Origin: JAJXWB01 sp047971685
GTDB lineage: Bacteria > Pseudomonadota > Alphaproteobacteria > Rhizobiales > Beijerinckiaceae
Direction of reading: 5' to 3'
Assembly: GCA_047971685.1 (NCBI GenBank)
Contig: JBKDZW010000137.1
Coordinates: 1 to 22,614, forward strand
DNA: 22,614 bases
Shown here: in pieces, positions 1 to 9,651 of the stretch
Layout: each line of letters begins with the position of its first letter
Numbering within the stretch: the first letter of the stretch is position 1
Made by a program: the position numbers and the translations under genes
The notes under the pieces: generated by a model
What the model saw: the letters and a program-made list of their open reading frames with translations, nothing else
Databases searched by the model: none
Told to the model about the DNA's origin: nothing

Positions 1-2396
<2,396 letters not shown>

Positions 2397-2621
2397 GTCG
2401 CTCCTCGCAACCTCTTGTTCTGGCGGGCCCTGGCTCGACGCCGGGCCTCTCGCCTCCCCGTTCCACTTCCGAACGGGCGGGAGCCGGATGCTCCGTCGCG
2501 TCTCGCAGCCGCAATGCCCGAGACGGAAATGGGGAACCGCTCCCCGCAACGCATAAATGGCCCCGAGGCGCGAACCCCGGGACCGATTCAACGCTTCACG
2601 CCGCCTGAGCGGCGCGCGTCA

Positions 2622-3002
<381 letters not shown>

Positions 3003-3053
3003 GGGTTCAGTCCTCTAGATAGGTTCGATTTTCTATGTTGCAATCGCTGGCCG

Positions 3054-3569
3054 TCAGGCCGCGTCTCTGTTGGCATAGGCCCCGAACACGCGCGCTAGCT
3101 TGGCCGCGGGCGCCGTCGAGATCTGAGCGATCTTGGTGGCGGGGGCGCTGATGAGCCCCACCAGCTTGGCGCGCAGTTCGTCGAGGGAAGGCATGGTCGC
3201 AAGCGACTTCACGCCATCGGGGTTGAGGGCCGTAGCGCCCATGGCGCCGCCCAGGATCACGAACTTGTCGTTATCCTTGGCGAAAGCCACGGCCGCTTTC
3301 GGCGCCGCCACCGGATCGTCCGAATAGGCGATCAGGGTCGGGCCCTTCATCAGGGCGCCGATGGAGGCGGCGTCGGTGCCGTCGAGAGCGATCTTGACCA
3401 GGCGGTTCTTGGCGACCTGGACCGTGGCCCCGGCTTCGCGCATCTGTGCGCGCAGCTTTTGCATCTGGGCCACCGTCAGGCCGGAGTAATGGGCGACGAC
3501 GACAACCGAAGTCTTCTTGAAGACTTCGTTCAGCGACGCTACCGCCTCTTTTTTCTCCGCTCTGTCCAC
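3054..3569 (-). CDS. rplJ: 50S ribosomal protein L10
   Basis: L10 anchors L7/L12 dimers on the ribosomal stalk and represses its own operon by binding the mRNA leader. I chose GTG at 3569: an AAGGAG site sits about 8 nt before it, and it gives 171 residues starting VDRAEKKEAVASLNEVF, the normal family length. The open frame extends much further upstream (to about 4085), but that extra stretch is Arg-rich, unlike L10, and is leader RNA. The core motifs VVVVAHYSGLTVAQMQKLR and VAKNRLVKIAL are typical. The C-terminal L7/L12-binding helix is Ala-rich. The gene is 484 bp from rplA, leaving room for its own promoter and leader. Confidence 0.97.
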   Translation of the reverse strand: MDRAEKKEAVASLNEVFKKTSVVVVAHYSGLTVAQMQKLRAQMREAGATVQVAKNRLVKIALDGTDAASIGALMKGPTLIAYSDDPVAAPKAAVAFAKDNDKFVILGGAMGATALNPDGVKSLATMPSLDELRAKLVGLISAPATKIAQISTAPAAKLARVFGAYANRDAA

Positions 3570-3618
3570 GGTGCTCTTCTCCTTGAAAGCAACGACCGAA
3601 GCCGCCGCTCTGCTGATT

Positions 3619-3642
3619 GCCGACAATCTTGCGATCGTCGGC
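3619..3642 (-). promoter_or_regulatory. GNRA-capped hairpin in the rplJ leader
   Basis: On the minus (RNA) strand, 10-nt arms GCCGACGATC and GATTGTCGGC pair with one G-U wobble and are closed by a GCAA tetraloop. The structure ends 49 nt before the rplJ start codon. Proteobacterial rplJ leaders bind the L10-(L12)4 complex for feedback control, so this is a candidate part of that leader. No kink-turn was verified by folding. A second small inverted repeat, GTCCTCC...GGAGGAC, lies directly upstream at 3654-3668. Confidence 0.5.
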
Positions 3643-3669
3643 GCCGTGTTCCTGTCCTCCTGGAGGACC

Positions 3670-4010
3670 GCGAGGGTCTTCCGTGGATCAGAGGGTTCGA
3701 ACCAGACCAGGACTTCCGGCCATGTCCTCGAAACGGGACGCAGCCATGGCCCAAAATTCCGCTCTTCCCCGTCTATGCAGGCCGATTCGGCGCTGGCGGC
3801 GCCTCGTCTCATTAAGCTGCGGCAGAACCGCAGCGCCGGCAGTCTCGGACAGGATATGACCGTAAGACCCGGAAATTCCGGGATATTCCGGCCACGTCCG
3901 CCGCGCGCGCGACGCCTCCCGTTGCGGGGATGGACGCCAAGCGTGCGGAAGATGAATTGGAACGGGGCCGCAACAGGCGATCGGCCCCGGAGGGGTGTCT
4001 TTATCCGGTT
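3670..4010 (-). other. Long rplA-rplJ spacer (leader region, no gene)
   Basis: About 340 bp upstream of the rplJ leader hairpins. All frames here read as Arg/Pro-rich or are antisense shadows. The minus strand contains a short nested repeat around 3870-3895 (CCGGAAT..., CCCGGAATTT...). I could not single out a convincing -35/-10 pair. The length is typical for the separate rplJ promoter plus regulatory leader seen in proteobacteria, so that is the inferred role. Confidence 0.4.
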
Positions 4011-4034
4011 CCGCCCCCCATGCCAAGGGGGCGG
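4011..4034 (-). terminator. Hairpin just downstream of rplA (weak terminator candidate)
   Basis: 8-bp GC stem CCGCCCCC/GGGGGCGG with an 8-nt loop, about 20 nt after the rplA stop codon. There is no U-run after the stem on the minus strand, so a true intrinsic terminator is doubtful. It may be an mRNA-stabilising or attenuating 3' structure between the rplKA and rplJL units. Confidence 0.35.
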
Positions 4035-4053
4035 ACGATAAATTTTGAAATTG

Positions 4054-4758
4054 TCAAGCCCCGGAAGCGGGCGCGACCGTGGCAAGCTCCACTTTCACGC
4101 CAGGCCCCATGGTCGAGGAAATCGCCACGCGCTGGATATAGGCGCCCTTGGCGCCCGTGGGCTTGGCCTTGGATACGGCGTCGACGAAAGCCTTGATGTT
4201 TTCGACGAGCTTGTCCTCATCGAACGAGGCCTTGCCGACCGTGCCCTGCACGATTCCGGCCTTCTCGACGCGGAACTCGACGGCGCCGCCCTTCGACGCC
4301 TTGACGGCGCCCGCAACATCCATGGTCACGGTTCCCACGCGGGGATTCGGCATGAGGCCGCGCGGACCGAGCACTTTGCCGAGACGGCCGACGAGGCCCA
4401 TCATATCCGGGGTGGCGATGCAGCGATCGAATTCGATCTTGCCGCCCATCACCTCGGTGACGAGTTCGTCCGCCCCGACGATGTCGGCGCCGGCTTCCTT
4501 GGCTTCGTCAGCCTTGGGGCCGCGGGCGAAAACGGCGACCTTGAGCGTGCGGCCCGTGCCGTTGGGCAGATTGACCACGCCGCGCACCATCTGGTCGGCG
4601 TGCTTGGGATCGACGCCCAGGTTCATGGCGATTTCGACCGTTTCGTCGAACTTGGCCTTGGCGCGCTCGCGCACGAGCTTCACGGCCTGGTCGATCGGGT
4701 AGAGCTTGGTCCGCTCGATGCCCTCGCGGGCCTTGGTAAGGCGCTTTCCGTGCGACAT
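4054..4758 (-). CDS. rplA: 50S ribosomal protein L1
   Basis: L1 binds 23S rRNA at the mobile L1 stalk near the E site and, in proteobacteria, represses the rplKA mRNA. It is 234 residues, full length. Typical signatures are present: KFDETVEIAMNLGVDPKHAD near residue 40, the conserved GKVLGPRGLMPNPRVGTVT loop, and FDEDKLVENI...AKPTGAKG near the C-terminus. The ATG at 4758 has GGAG about 9 nt upstream. It starts 4 nt after the rplK stop codon, so the two genes are co-translated from one mRNA, as is standard. Confidence 0.98.
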   Translation of the reverse strand: MSHGKRLTKAREGIERTKLYPIDQAVKLVRERAKAKFDETVEIAMNLGVDPKHADQMVRGVVNLPNGTGRTLKVAVFARGPKADEAKEAGADIVGADELVTEVMGGKIEFDRCIATPDMMGLVGRLGKVLGPRGLMPNPRVGTVTMDVAGAVKASKGGAVEFRVEKAGIVQGTVGKASFDEDKLVENIKAFVDAVSKAKPTGAKGAYIQRVAISSTMGPGVKVELATVAPASGA

Positions 4759-4762
4759 CGGC

Positions 4763-5209
4763 TTACTCCACCACCTGCAGGCCCATAGCGCGGGCGGAAC
4801 CTTCGATCATCGACATCGCCGATTCGATCGTCGCGCAATTCAGATCGACAATCTTCTTCTCGGCGATTTCGCGCACCTGCGCCTTCGTCACCTTGCCGAC
4901 GACATTGCGGCCCGGCGTCTTGGAGCCGGAAGCCGGCTTCTTGCCGATCTTGAGGCCCGCAGCCTTCTTCAGGAAGAAGGTGACCGGCGGCTGCTTCATC
5001 TCGAAAGTGAAGGAGCGATCCTGGAAAGCCGTGATGATGACGGGAATCGGCGTTCCCTTCTCGATCTGCTGGGTCTTCGCATTGAAGGCCTTGCAGAACT
5101 CCATGATATTGAGGCCGCGCTGGCCGAGCGCCGGGCCGATCGGCGGCGACGGATTGGCGGCGCCCGCAGGCACCTGCAACTTGATATAGCCGGCGATTTT
5201 TTTCGCCAT
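4763..5209 (-). CDS. rplK: 50S ribosomal protein L11
   Basis: L11 forms the GTPase-associated centre with 23S rRNA, and thiopeptide antibiotics bind this site. It is 148 residues. It opens MAKKIAGYIKLQVPAGAANP and continues with PSPPIGPALGQRGLNIMEF, the conserved Pro-rich N-terminal domain. The C-terminal RNA-binding domain has the expected GRNVVGKVTKAQVREIAEKK. The start has a GGAGAAA site about 5 nt away. Unlike the usual nusG-rplK pair, it is separated from nusG by 917 bp holding an opposite-strand gene, so it must use its own promoter. A candidate lies at 5381-5408. Confidence 0.98.
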   Translation of the reverse strand: MAKKIAGYIKLQVPAGAANPSPPIGPALGQRGLNIMEFCKAFNAKTQQIEKGTPIPVIITAFQDRSFTFEMKQPPVTFFLKKAAGLKIGKKPASGSKTPGRNVVGKVTKAQVREIAEKKIVDLNCATIESAMSMIEGSARAMGLQVVE

Positions 5210-5380
5210 TTCGTTTCTCCAACAAATGACAGCCGGCCGCGCCCATCAGGACGAAACCCGCCATCGGTTGCAGTTCGTGGTCGGACATGGCCTCCCGGAT
5301 GGCGCCGGGCATGTCTCCCACAATGGTTTCGCGCGAACTGGCGCGCAAAAACGCCGCCGGCAAGACCGACGGCTGGGGCG

Positions 5381-5408
5381 CTTATAGGAGCATTGGCGAA
5401 AAACGCAA
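5381..5408 (-). promoter_or_regulatory. Candidate sigma-70 promoter for rplK-rplA
   Basis: The minus strand has -35 TTGCGT, a 16-bp spacer and -10 TATAAG, which would start RNA about 165 nt before rplK. A separate promoter is expected because nusG is cut off from rplK by a plus-strand gene. The -35 match is only moderate. It lies between rplK and the 18-bp repeat array. Confidence 0.45.
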
Positions 5409-5482
5409 TCTCAAACCGGAGCCCGGTCGGAAAATCATGCTTGGGGGCCGGATGCGCATGCGCTCTGATCTGCAAGGGTGGC

Positions 5483-5554
5483 GATTTCGCCAAGACCGGC
5501 ATCTTCGCCAAGATCGGCATCTTCGCCAAGATCGGTATCTTCGCCAAGACCGGC
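5483..5554. repeat. Four tandem 18-bp repeats upstream of rplK
   Basis: Four head-to-tail copies of an 18-bp unit (plus strand, consensus ATCTTCGCCAAGATCGGC) differ by one to three bases each. They sit about 75 bp upstream of the candidate rplK -10/-35 pair and 100 bp before the HIRAN gene start. Each unit holds the dyad CTTCGCCAAG-like core. On the minus strand the array would encode a repeated six-residue ILAKMP string, but no supporting gene features are present. It could be a protein-binding array or slippage product. Confidence 0.9.
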
Positions 5555-5658
5555 CTCGCCCCGCCCATCCGGCTCTCCTCCGAAATATTGCCGCTTTTGT
5601 GGCTATAAAAGCGCGCCCTGCCGCGCTGACGCGGCTGAAATGAACAGGAAACGCGATC

Positions 5659-6117
5659 GTGTCCGGCGCATCCCCCTCGCTCACCCGGCGCGACTTCGGC
5701 CGCGCGCTGATCGCCGGCGCGGCGACGGCGGCCACGCCCGGATTTGCCGTGGGCCGCGAGCTTGTCGCCGTGGCGCGCGAGCCTGTCCTGGACTTCGCCA
5801 TCGCCGGCGGCTGGTTTCACGGACTCCCGACCGCCCTGGCCGACCTTGCAGTCGGCGAGCGGCTGCGGCTCGTCGCCGAGCCCGAGAACCCCTATGACGC
5901 AAACGCCGTGGCCGTATGGCGCGGGCCGGTCAAACTCGGTTATGTGCCGCGCGCCGCCAACGCTCCGCTGGCGCGGCTTCTGGCCGGCGGCGCGAAGGTC
6001 GAAGCCGAAATCACGCGGTTTTTCAAAGCCGCGCCAAAAGACCGCGAGCCGGACGATTTCGCCTTCACGAGCGTCACGAACGGCGACCCCGTCATCCGCG
6101 CGACAAAACGGGCCTGA
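5659..6117 (+). CDS. Tat-exported HIRAN-domain protein
   Basis: 152 residues from a GTG with an AGGAA site about 9 nt upstream. The N-terminus is a twin-arginine signal: T-R10-R11-D-F-G then a small-residue hydrophobic stretch, with possible cleavage near residues 23-32. Residues about 44-125 match the HIRAN fold pattern by eye: FAIAGGWFHG, then LRLVAEPENPYDANAVAVW, then KLGYVPRAANAPLARLLAGG. HIRAN domains are known as DNA-end-binding modules in HLTF-type helicases and also occur alone in bacteria. Export by Tat would put this one in the periplasm, which does not fit a DNA role, so the ligand is unknown. It converges on nusG with only a 9-bp gap and splits the normal nusG-rplK pair. Confidence 0.85.
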   Translation: MSGASPSLTRRDFGRALIAGAATAATPGFAVGRELVAVAREPVLDFAIAGGWFHGLPTALADLAVGERLRLVAEPENPYDANAVAVWRGPVKLGYVPRAANAPLARLLAGGAKVEAEITRFFKAAPKDREPDDFAFTSVTNGDPVIRATKRA

Positions 6118-6126
6118 AGCTTCGCC

Positions 6127-6657
6127 TCAGACCTTCTCGACCTGGCCGAACTCCAGTTCGACCGGCGTTTCGCGGCCAAAGATCGAGACGGCGACCTTGA
6201 GACGCGAACGGCCCTCGTCGACTTCCTCGACCTTGCCGTTGAACGAAGCGAACGGGCCGTCGGCGACGCGCACGGTCTCGCCGATCTCGAACGAGATCGA
6301 GGATTTCGGCCGCTCGACGCCCTCGGCGACCTGCCCCTTGATGCGGTCGGCCTCGGCTTCCGAAATCGGCATCGGCTTGTTGTCGGCGCCCAGAAAGCCC
6401 GTGACCTTCGGCGTGTTCTTGATGAGATGGTAGACCTGATCGGTCAGGTCGCATTTCACCAGCACATAGCCTGGAAAGAACTTGCGCTCGGAATTGATCT
6501 TGCGGCCGCGGCGGACCTCGATCACCTGCTCGGTCGGCACGAGCACTTCCTCGAACTTGTCGGCCAGCCCGCGCTGAGCGGCCTGTTCGCGGATCGAGTC
6601 GGCGACCTTTTTCTCGAAGTTGGAATAGGCGTGAACGATGTACCAGCGGGTAGTCAT
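6127..6657 (-). CDS. nusG: Transcription elongation/antitermination factor NusG
   Basis: NusG binds RNA polymerase and couples it to Rho or to the leading ribosome. It is 176 residues starting MTTRWYIVHAYSNFEKKVAD. The NGN domain includes the conserved KFFPGYVLVKCDL segment. The C-terminal KOW domain is visible around residues 118-150 (ETVRVADGPFASFNGKVEEV). I chose ATG at 6657; a longer in-frame extension to 7221 only overlaps secE and its leader. The ribosome site (GGGA) is weak. It follows secE by 20 bp, so the pair is one operon. Its 3' end faces the HIRAN gene with no visible terminator. Confidence 0.98.
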   Translation of the reverse strand: MTTRWYIVHAYSNFEKKVADSIREQAAQRGLADKFEEVLVPTEQVIEVRRGRKINSERKFFPGYVLVKCDLTDQVYHLIKNTPKVTGFLGADNKPMPISEAEADRIKGQVAEGVERPKSSISFEIGETVRVADGPFASFNGKVEEVDEGRSRLKVAVSIFGRETPVELEFGQVEKV

Positions 6658-6677
6658 GGTAAATCCCGTTGGGCCGG

Positions 6678-6869
6678 TTAGCGGCCGAAGCTGAGCAGGA
6701 AGCCAAGGATCAGCCGCAAGGATTGATCGACGGCGAGAAAGAAGAGCGAGGCGACGAAGACCATCGCCAGCACGAGGCCGGCGGTGACCAGCGTCTCGCG
6801 GCGCGACGGCCAGGTGACCTTGGAGCCTTCGGCGCGCACTTCTTGCAGAAACTGAAATGGATTGGCCAT
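6678..6869 (-). CDS. secE: Preprotein translocase subunit SecE
   Basis: This is the short single-span form of SecE that clamps SecY in the inner-membrane Sec channel. It is 63 residues from MANPFQFLQEVRAEGSKVTW. The conserved amphipathic motif EVRAEGSKVTWPSRRET precedes one strong transmembrane helix (about 28-48, LVTAGLVLAMVFVASLFFLA). A longer open frame to 7046 exists, but its extra N-terminus is unlike SecE. The ATG at 6869 gives the family length. The ribosome site is poor (GAGACG). It forms an operon with nusG. Confidence 0.96.
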   Translation of the reverse strand: MANPFQFLQEVRAEGSKVTWPSRRETLVTAGLVLAMVFVASLFFLAVDQSLRLILGFLLSFGR

Positions 6870-6931
6870 AAGCGTCTCGAACCGGTTCGGCGGGCTCCGG
6901 CGGCGCTGGCCAGGCCAGCGCGCCCGGCAGC

Positions 6932-6957
6932 GGCGCCATGGACAGGCGCCATGGACA
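6932..6957. repeat. Two tandem 13-bp repeats in the secE leader
   Basis: Two exact head-to-tail copies of GGCGCCATGGACA, 60-90 bp upstream of secE. The unit contains the palindromes GGCGCC and CCATGG, so the RNA could form alternative small hairpins. No gene is present here. Confidence 0.85.
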
Positions 6958-7017
6958 ATAGCGCCGCCGCAAAACAATCGCGGCGCGGGACCGGAGAGGT
7001 CGCGCGCCACGAATATC

Positions 7018-7046
7018 CTCATAGCCGATTGCAGAGCGTTCGCCAA
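7018..7046 (-). promoter_or_regulatory. Candidate promoter for secE-nusG
   Basis: The minus strand reads -35 TTGGCG, a 17-bp spacer and -10 TATGAG, about 150 bp upstream of secE. It fits the need for a promoter in the divergent spacer 6870-7183. A second possible -35 (TTGACG) lies further upstream without a good -10. The call rests on pattern only. Confidence 0.4.
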
Positions 7047-7183
7047 GAGCCCATCGAGAATGCGCCGCCAGAGCGTCGATCGACAAGCGCATTTGCGCCG
7101 TCAACGCGCCGCAACGACGAATCGCATCCACAGGGTTAGATTGCGCCCGACATCTGGAACGCACACACGAAAGACGCCGGCGC

Positions 7184-7789
7184 ATGAAAGAGGAAAGCGG
7201 CAGACTGACGGCCGGACGCATTATGGCCCTTGTCGTTTATTACGGGGCGGCCGTCCTTGCCGGCGGCGTGATTTTCGCGCTCCTGATGCGCCTCGCCGCG
7301 CTTCCTGGCGCAGGTTTTCTGTTTTCCGGCGTGCTTTTCTATCGCGGCCTTGTCGCGCTGGCCTTGACCGCGCTCATCCTGTTCGTCGCCTCGGCCCTGC
7401 TCTTGCCCAGGGGTTCGGGCGCATTGCGGCTGCGGCCCGACGATTGTCTGGGCGGCGCCATCGTCGCAGCCTGCGTGCTGGGCGCAGCCTTCGTGCTCGG
7501 CCCCGTCACGGTTGACCGCTCGATCTCCGTCTTCATGCTCCAGCAGTTCGAGAGCGCCGGCAAACCGCTGACGGTCGAGGACGTGCGCGAGAGATTCATC
7601 AAGACCTATGTCGTCGACTGGAGCCAGATGGACCGCCGCGTCAAGGAGCAGCGGATATCCGGCAATCTCGAGCCGGCCGAAGGCGGCGCCTGGCGCCTGA
7701 CCGCACAGGGGCGGCGCTTCATGGAGGTCGCGCGCTTCATGTCCTGGCTGGTCGACGCCGATCCCCGCTTTGTCGGCCGCAAGCCATAG
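7184..7789 (+). CDS. Membrane protein of unknown function with a soluble C-terminal domain
   Basis: 201 residues; I do not recognise the family. Three hydrophobic spans are visible at about 11-38, 42-72 and 87-108. A soluble C-terminal half follows (about 112-201, starting VDRSISVFMLQQFE). The tail contains a helix-rich pattern (KPLTVEDVRERFIKTYVVDW, then RRVKEQRISGNLEPAEGGAW, then LTAQGRRFMEVARFM) that resembles a winged-helix fold with a beta turn before LTAQG. That resemblance is by eye only. The start at 7184 lacks a good ribosome site; a later Met at 7223 is possible. It begins the plus-strand block between secE and tRNA-Trp, 181 bp before the MFS gene. Confidence 0.75.
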   Translation: MKEESGRLTAGRIMALVVYYGAAVLAGGVIFALLMRLAALPGAGFLFSGVLFYRGLVALALTALILFVASALLLPRGSGALRLRPDDCLGGAIVAACVLGAAFVLGPVTVDRSISVFMLQQFESAGKPLTVEDVRERFIKTYVVDWSQMDRRVKEQRISGNLEPAEGGAWRLTAQGRRFMEVARFMSWLVDADPRFVGRKP

Positions 7790-7970
7790 AGCGCCGCAAG
7801 AAAGAGAACGAAAGAAAGAACGCGACAGGAACGCCCCGGCAGGCGTCGCGAATGCCGCAGCCGCATGCGACGAATGCGAAAGCCCCGTGTCGACAAGCGC
7901 GCCTTGCGCTCCTAATTTTCGACGGCGCACGGAGACGCCGCGCCTGGCCGCCGGAATACGCGAAACCAAA

Positions 7971-9194
7971 ATGCACGAGACCAAGGCGCGCAAAACCAGG
8001 GCGCGCGAAACATCGCATATGGCGCCTCTGCTGGCGACGCTCGCCATGCAGACCTTGGCGACGACGGCGACCTTTTCCGTGCCGACCGTCGCGCCGGCGA
8101 TTGCGCACGATCTCGGCCTGCCCGGCGCGCTCGTTGGCTTCTTTCCCGCGCTCGTCTACGGCGTCGGCATAATTTCCTCGCTTTATTCGCCTGCTTTCAT
8201 CCTGCGCTTTGGCGCGGTGCGCGTGGTGCAGGCCGTCATGGCCGCCGTTGTCGCCATGCTCGCGGTCTGCGCGCTGGGCACGGCGGCTTCGGTTGCCGGC
8301 GGCGCCGCGCTGCTGGGGCTCGCCTATGGCGCGACCGCGCCGGCAAGCGCCCATCTTCTGGTCCCGCGCACGCCTGTCCATGTCTACAATCTCGTCATGT
8401 CGATCAGGCAGGCGGGGCTTCCCATCGCCGGCATTCTGGCGGGCCTCGTCATGCCGCCGATGACGCTCGCCTTCGGCTGGCGCATCGCATTGGTCGCGCA
8501 AATCCCCACCGCGCTCGCGCTGCTAGTCGCGCTGGAATTCGTGCGGCGCAGATGGGACGCGGACCGCCGCCCCGGCTATCCCCTGTTTTCCGGCGCGCTC
8601 GCCCAGCCCCTGCGGCTGATGCAGGAAAACGAGGCCGTCCGGCGGCTTGCGATCATGAGTTTCGTTTTCACCGGCGCGCAGCTCTGTTTCATCAGCTTCA
8701 TGACCGTGCATCTGACCCGGAGCGCGCGTTTCGATCTCGTCTCCGCCGGCTGGTCGCTTGCCGCCTATCAGGCGGCGGCTCTGGTGAGCCGGCCGCTGCT
8801 CGGCTATGTCGCCGACAAACATATCCCCCCCGTGCGTCTTCTGGCCGGCCTCGGCTTTCTCATCTGCCTGTCGGCCGTTCTGTCGGCGCTGTTCACGCCG
8901 GCCTGGCCGGGCCTCGCCATCGTCGCGGTCTGCATGGCCGCCGGTTTCAGCGCGTCGGGCTTCACCGGCCTCGCCTATGCGGAATTCGCCCGCCTCGGCG
9001 GCGCGGCGGGCACGCAGGCGACAGGCCTCGGCTCCGCCGCCATGTTCGCCGGCGTGCTCGTTCTGCCGCCCATGTTCGGACTGGCTGCGACCGCCACGCA
9101 CGCCTATGTCGTCCCCTATATGGCGCTTGCGATCGCAACCCTTGCGGCGAGCCTCATGGTCTGGCGCGGCGCGCGTCGGCAGGGCGCGGGCTGA
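7971..9194 (+). CDS. Major facilitator superfamily transporter
   Basis: 407 residues with about 12 hydrophobic spans in two six-helix halves joined by a charged loop near residues 195-225 (RRRWDADRR...). This is an inner-membrane MFS carrier, loosely like the CynX/NimT anion-transporter group. The substrate cannot be told. Between spans 2 and 3 the usual basic MFS loop is reduced. I chose ATG at 7971 (MHETKARKTRARETSH); an ATG at 8019 just before the first span is equally possible. The upstream extension to 7770 is charged, overlaps the previous gene and looks spurious. The gene sits 98 bp before a packed set of redox membrane genes. Confidence 0.85.
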   Translation: MHETKARKTRARETSHMAPLLATLAMQTLATTATFSVPTVAPAIAHDLGLPGALVGFFPALVYGVGIISSLYSPAFILRFGAVRVVQAVMAAVVAMLAVCALGTAASVAGGAALLGLAYGATAPASAHLLVPRTPVHVYNLVMSIRQAGLPIAGILAGLVMPPMTLAFGWRIALVAQIPTALALLVALEFVRRRWDADRRPGYPLFSGALAQPLRLMQENEAVRRLAIMSFVFTGAQLCFISFMTVHLTRSARFDLVSAGWSLAAYQAAALVSRPLLGYVADKHIPPVRLLAGLGFLICLSAVLSALFTPAWPGLAIVAVCMAAGFSASGFTGLAYAEFARLGGAAGTQATGLGSAAMFAGVLVLPPMFGLAATATHAYVVPYMALAIATLAASLMVWRGARRQGAG

Positions 9195-9222
9195 GCCGGC
9201 GGGCCGGGCGGCTTGCAGGGCC

Positions 9223-9264
9223 CGCGCATTCCCGCGAAGATGGCGCGCGCATTCCCGCGAAGAT
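9223..9264. repeat. Two 19-bp direct repeats (23-bp period) after the MFS gene
   Basis: CGCGCATTCCCGCGAAGAT occurs at 9223-9241 and again at 9246-9264, separated by 4 bp. It lies in the 98-bp spacer between the MFS gene and the 73-residue gene. The copies are exact, suggesting recent slippage. No function is evident. Confidence 0.9.
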
Positions 9265-9292
9265 CGTCGCCTTTGGACCGGCAGGGGCCAGC

Positions 9293-9514
9293 ATGAACGC
9301 CCTCCTGATGTTGCTTGTGGTTGTGTGGTGCGCGGCGGGCCTTGTCGCCGCCGGCGCCTTCGTTGCGCGCGGCGCCGATATCGCGCTGGGCGAGCCTGCG
9401 GACCTCACGACCGGCGCGCGTCTCCTGCTTCTGCCCGGCGCCTTCCTGCTCTGGCCGTTCGTGCTTGCGCGCTGGCGTTGCGCGCGCATTCCTTCGGCGG
9501 GAGATGACGCATGA
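9293..9514 (+). CDS. Small two-span membrane protein
   Basis: 73 residues from ATG at 9293. Two hydrophobic spans are visible: about 2-26 (MLLVVVWCAAGLVAAGAF) and 43-60 (LLLLPGAFLLWPFVLARW). The stop overlaps the next start as ATGA, implying translational coupling. The family is not recognised. The position, directly before a single-span microprotein and a heme/Rieske membrane protein, suggests an accessory subunit of that complex. Confidence 0.75.
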   Translation: MNALLMLLVVVWCAAGLVAAGAFVARGADIALGEPADLTTGARLLLLPGAFLLWPFVLARWRCARIPSAGDDA

Positions 9515-9651
9515 CGCGCCTCCATCGCGCTTTCCACCGCATCGTCTGGCCGATTCTCGTCATAGCGGTCGCCGTCGTTTTCGTCGCATCGCTCGCCACG
9601 CGCCCGCCGCCGGAACCCGCGCCAGCCGTCGCGCAGGAAAAAAGCGAATGA
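9511..9651 (+). CDS. 46-residue single-span microprotein
   Basis: 46 residues (MTRLHRAFHRIVWPILV start). It has a basic N-terminus, one transmembrane span (about 11-29) and a Pro/Ala/Glu-rich tail. It overlaps both neighbours by 4 nt (ATGA at each end), strong evidence that it is translated as part of the operon. Its size and topology resemble the small structural subunits of membrane redox complexes, but there is no family match I can name. Confidence 0.75.
   Translation: MTRLHRAFHRIVWPILVIAVAVVFVASLATRPPPEPAPAVAQEKSE

Noticed and set aside
3570..4085. N-terminal extension of rplJ
   Set aside because: The extra residues do not look like L10, and the strong ribosome site is at the GTG at 3569.
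7770..7970. Longer N-terminus of the MFS protein
   Set aside because: It overlaps the preceding gene and encodes a charged, low-complexity stretch.
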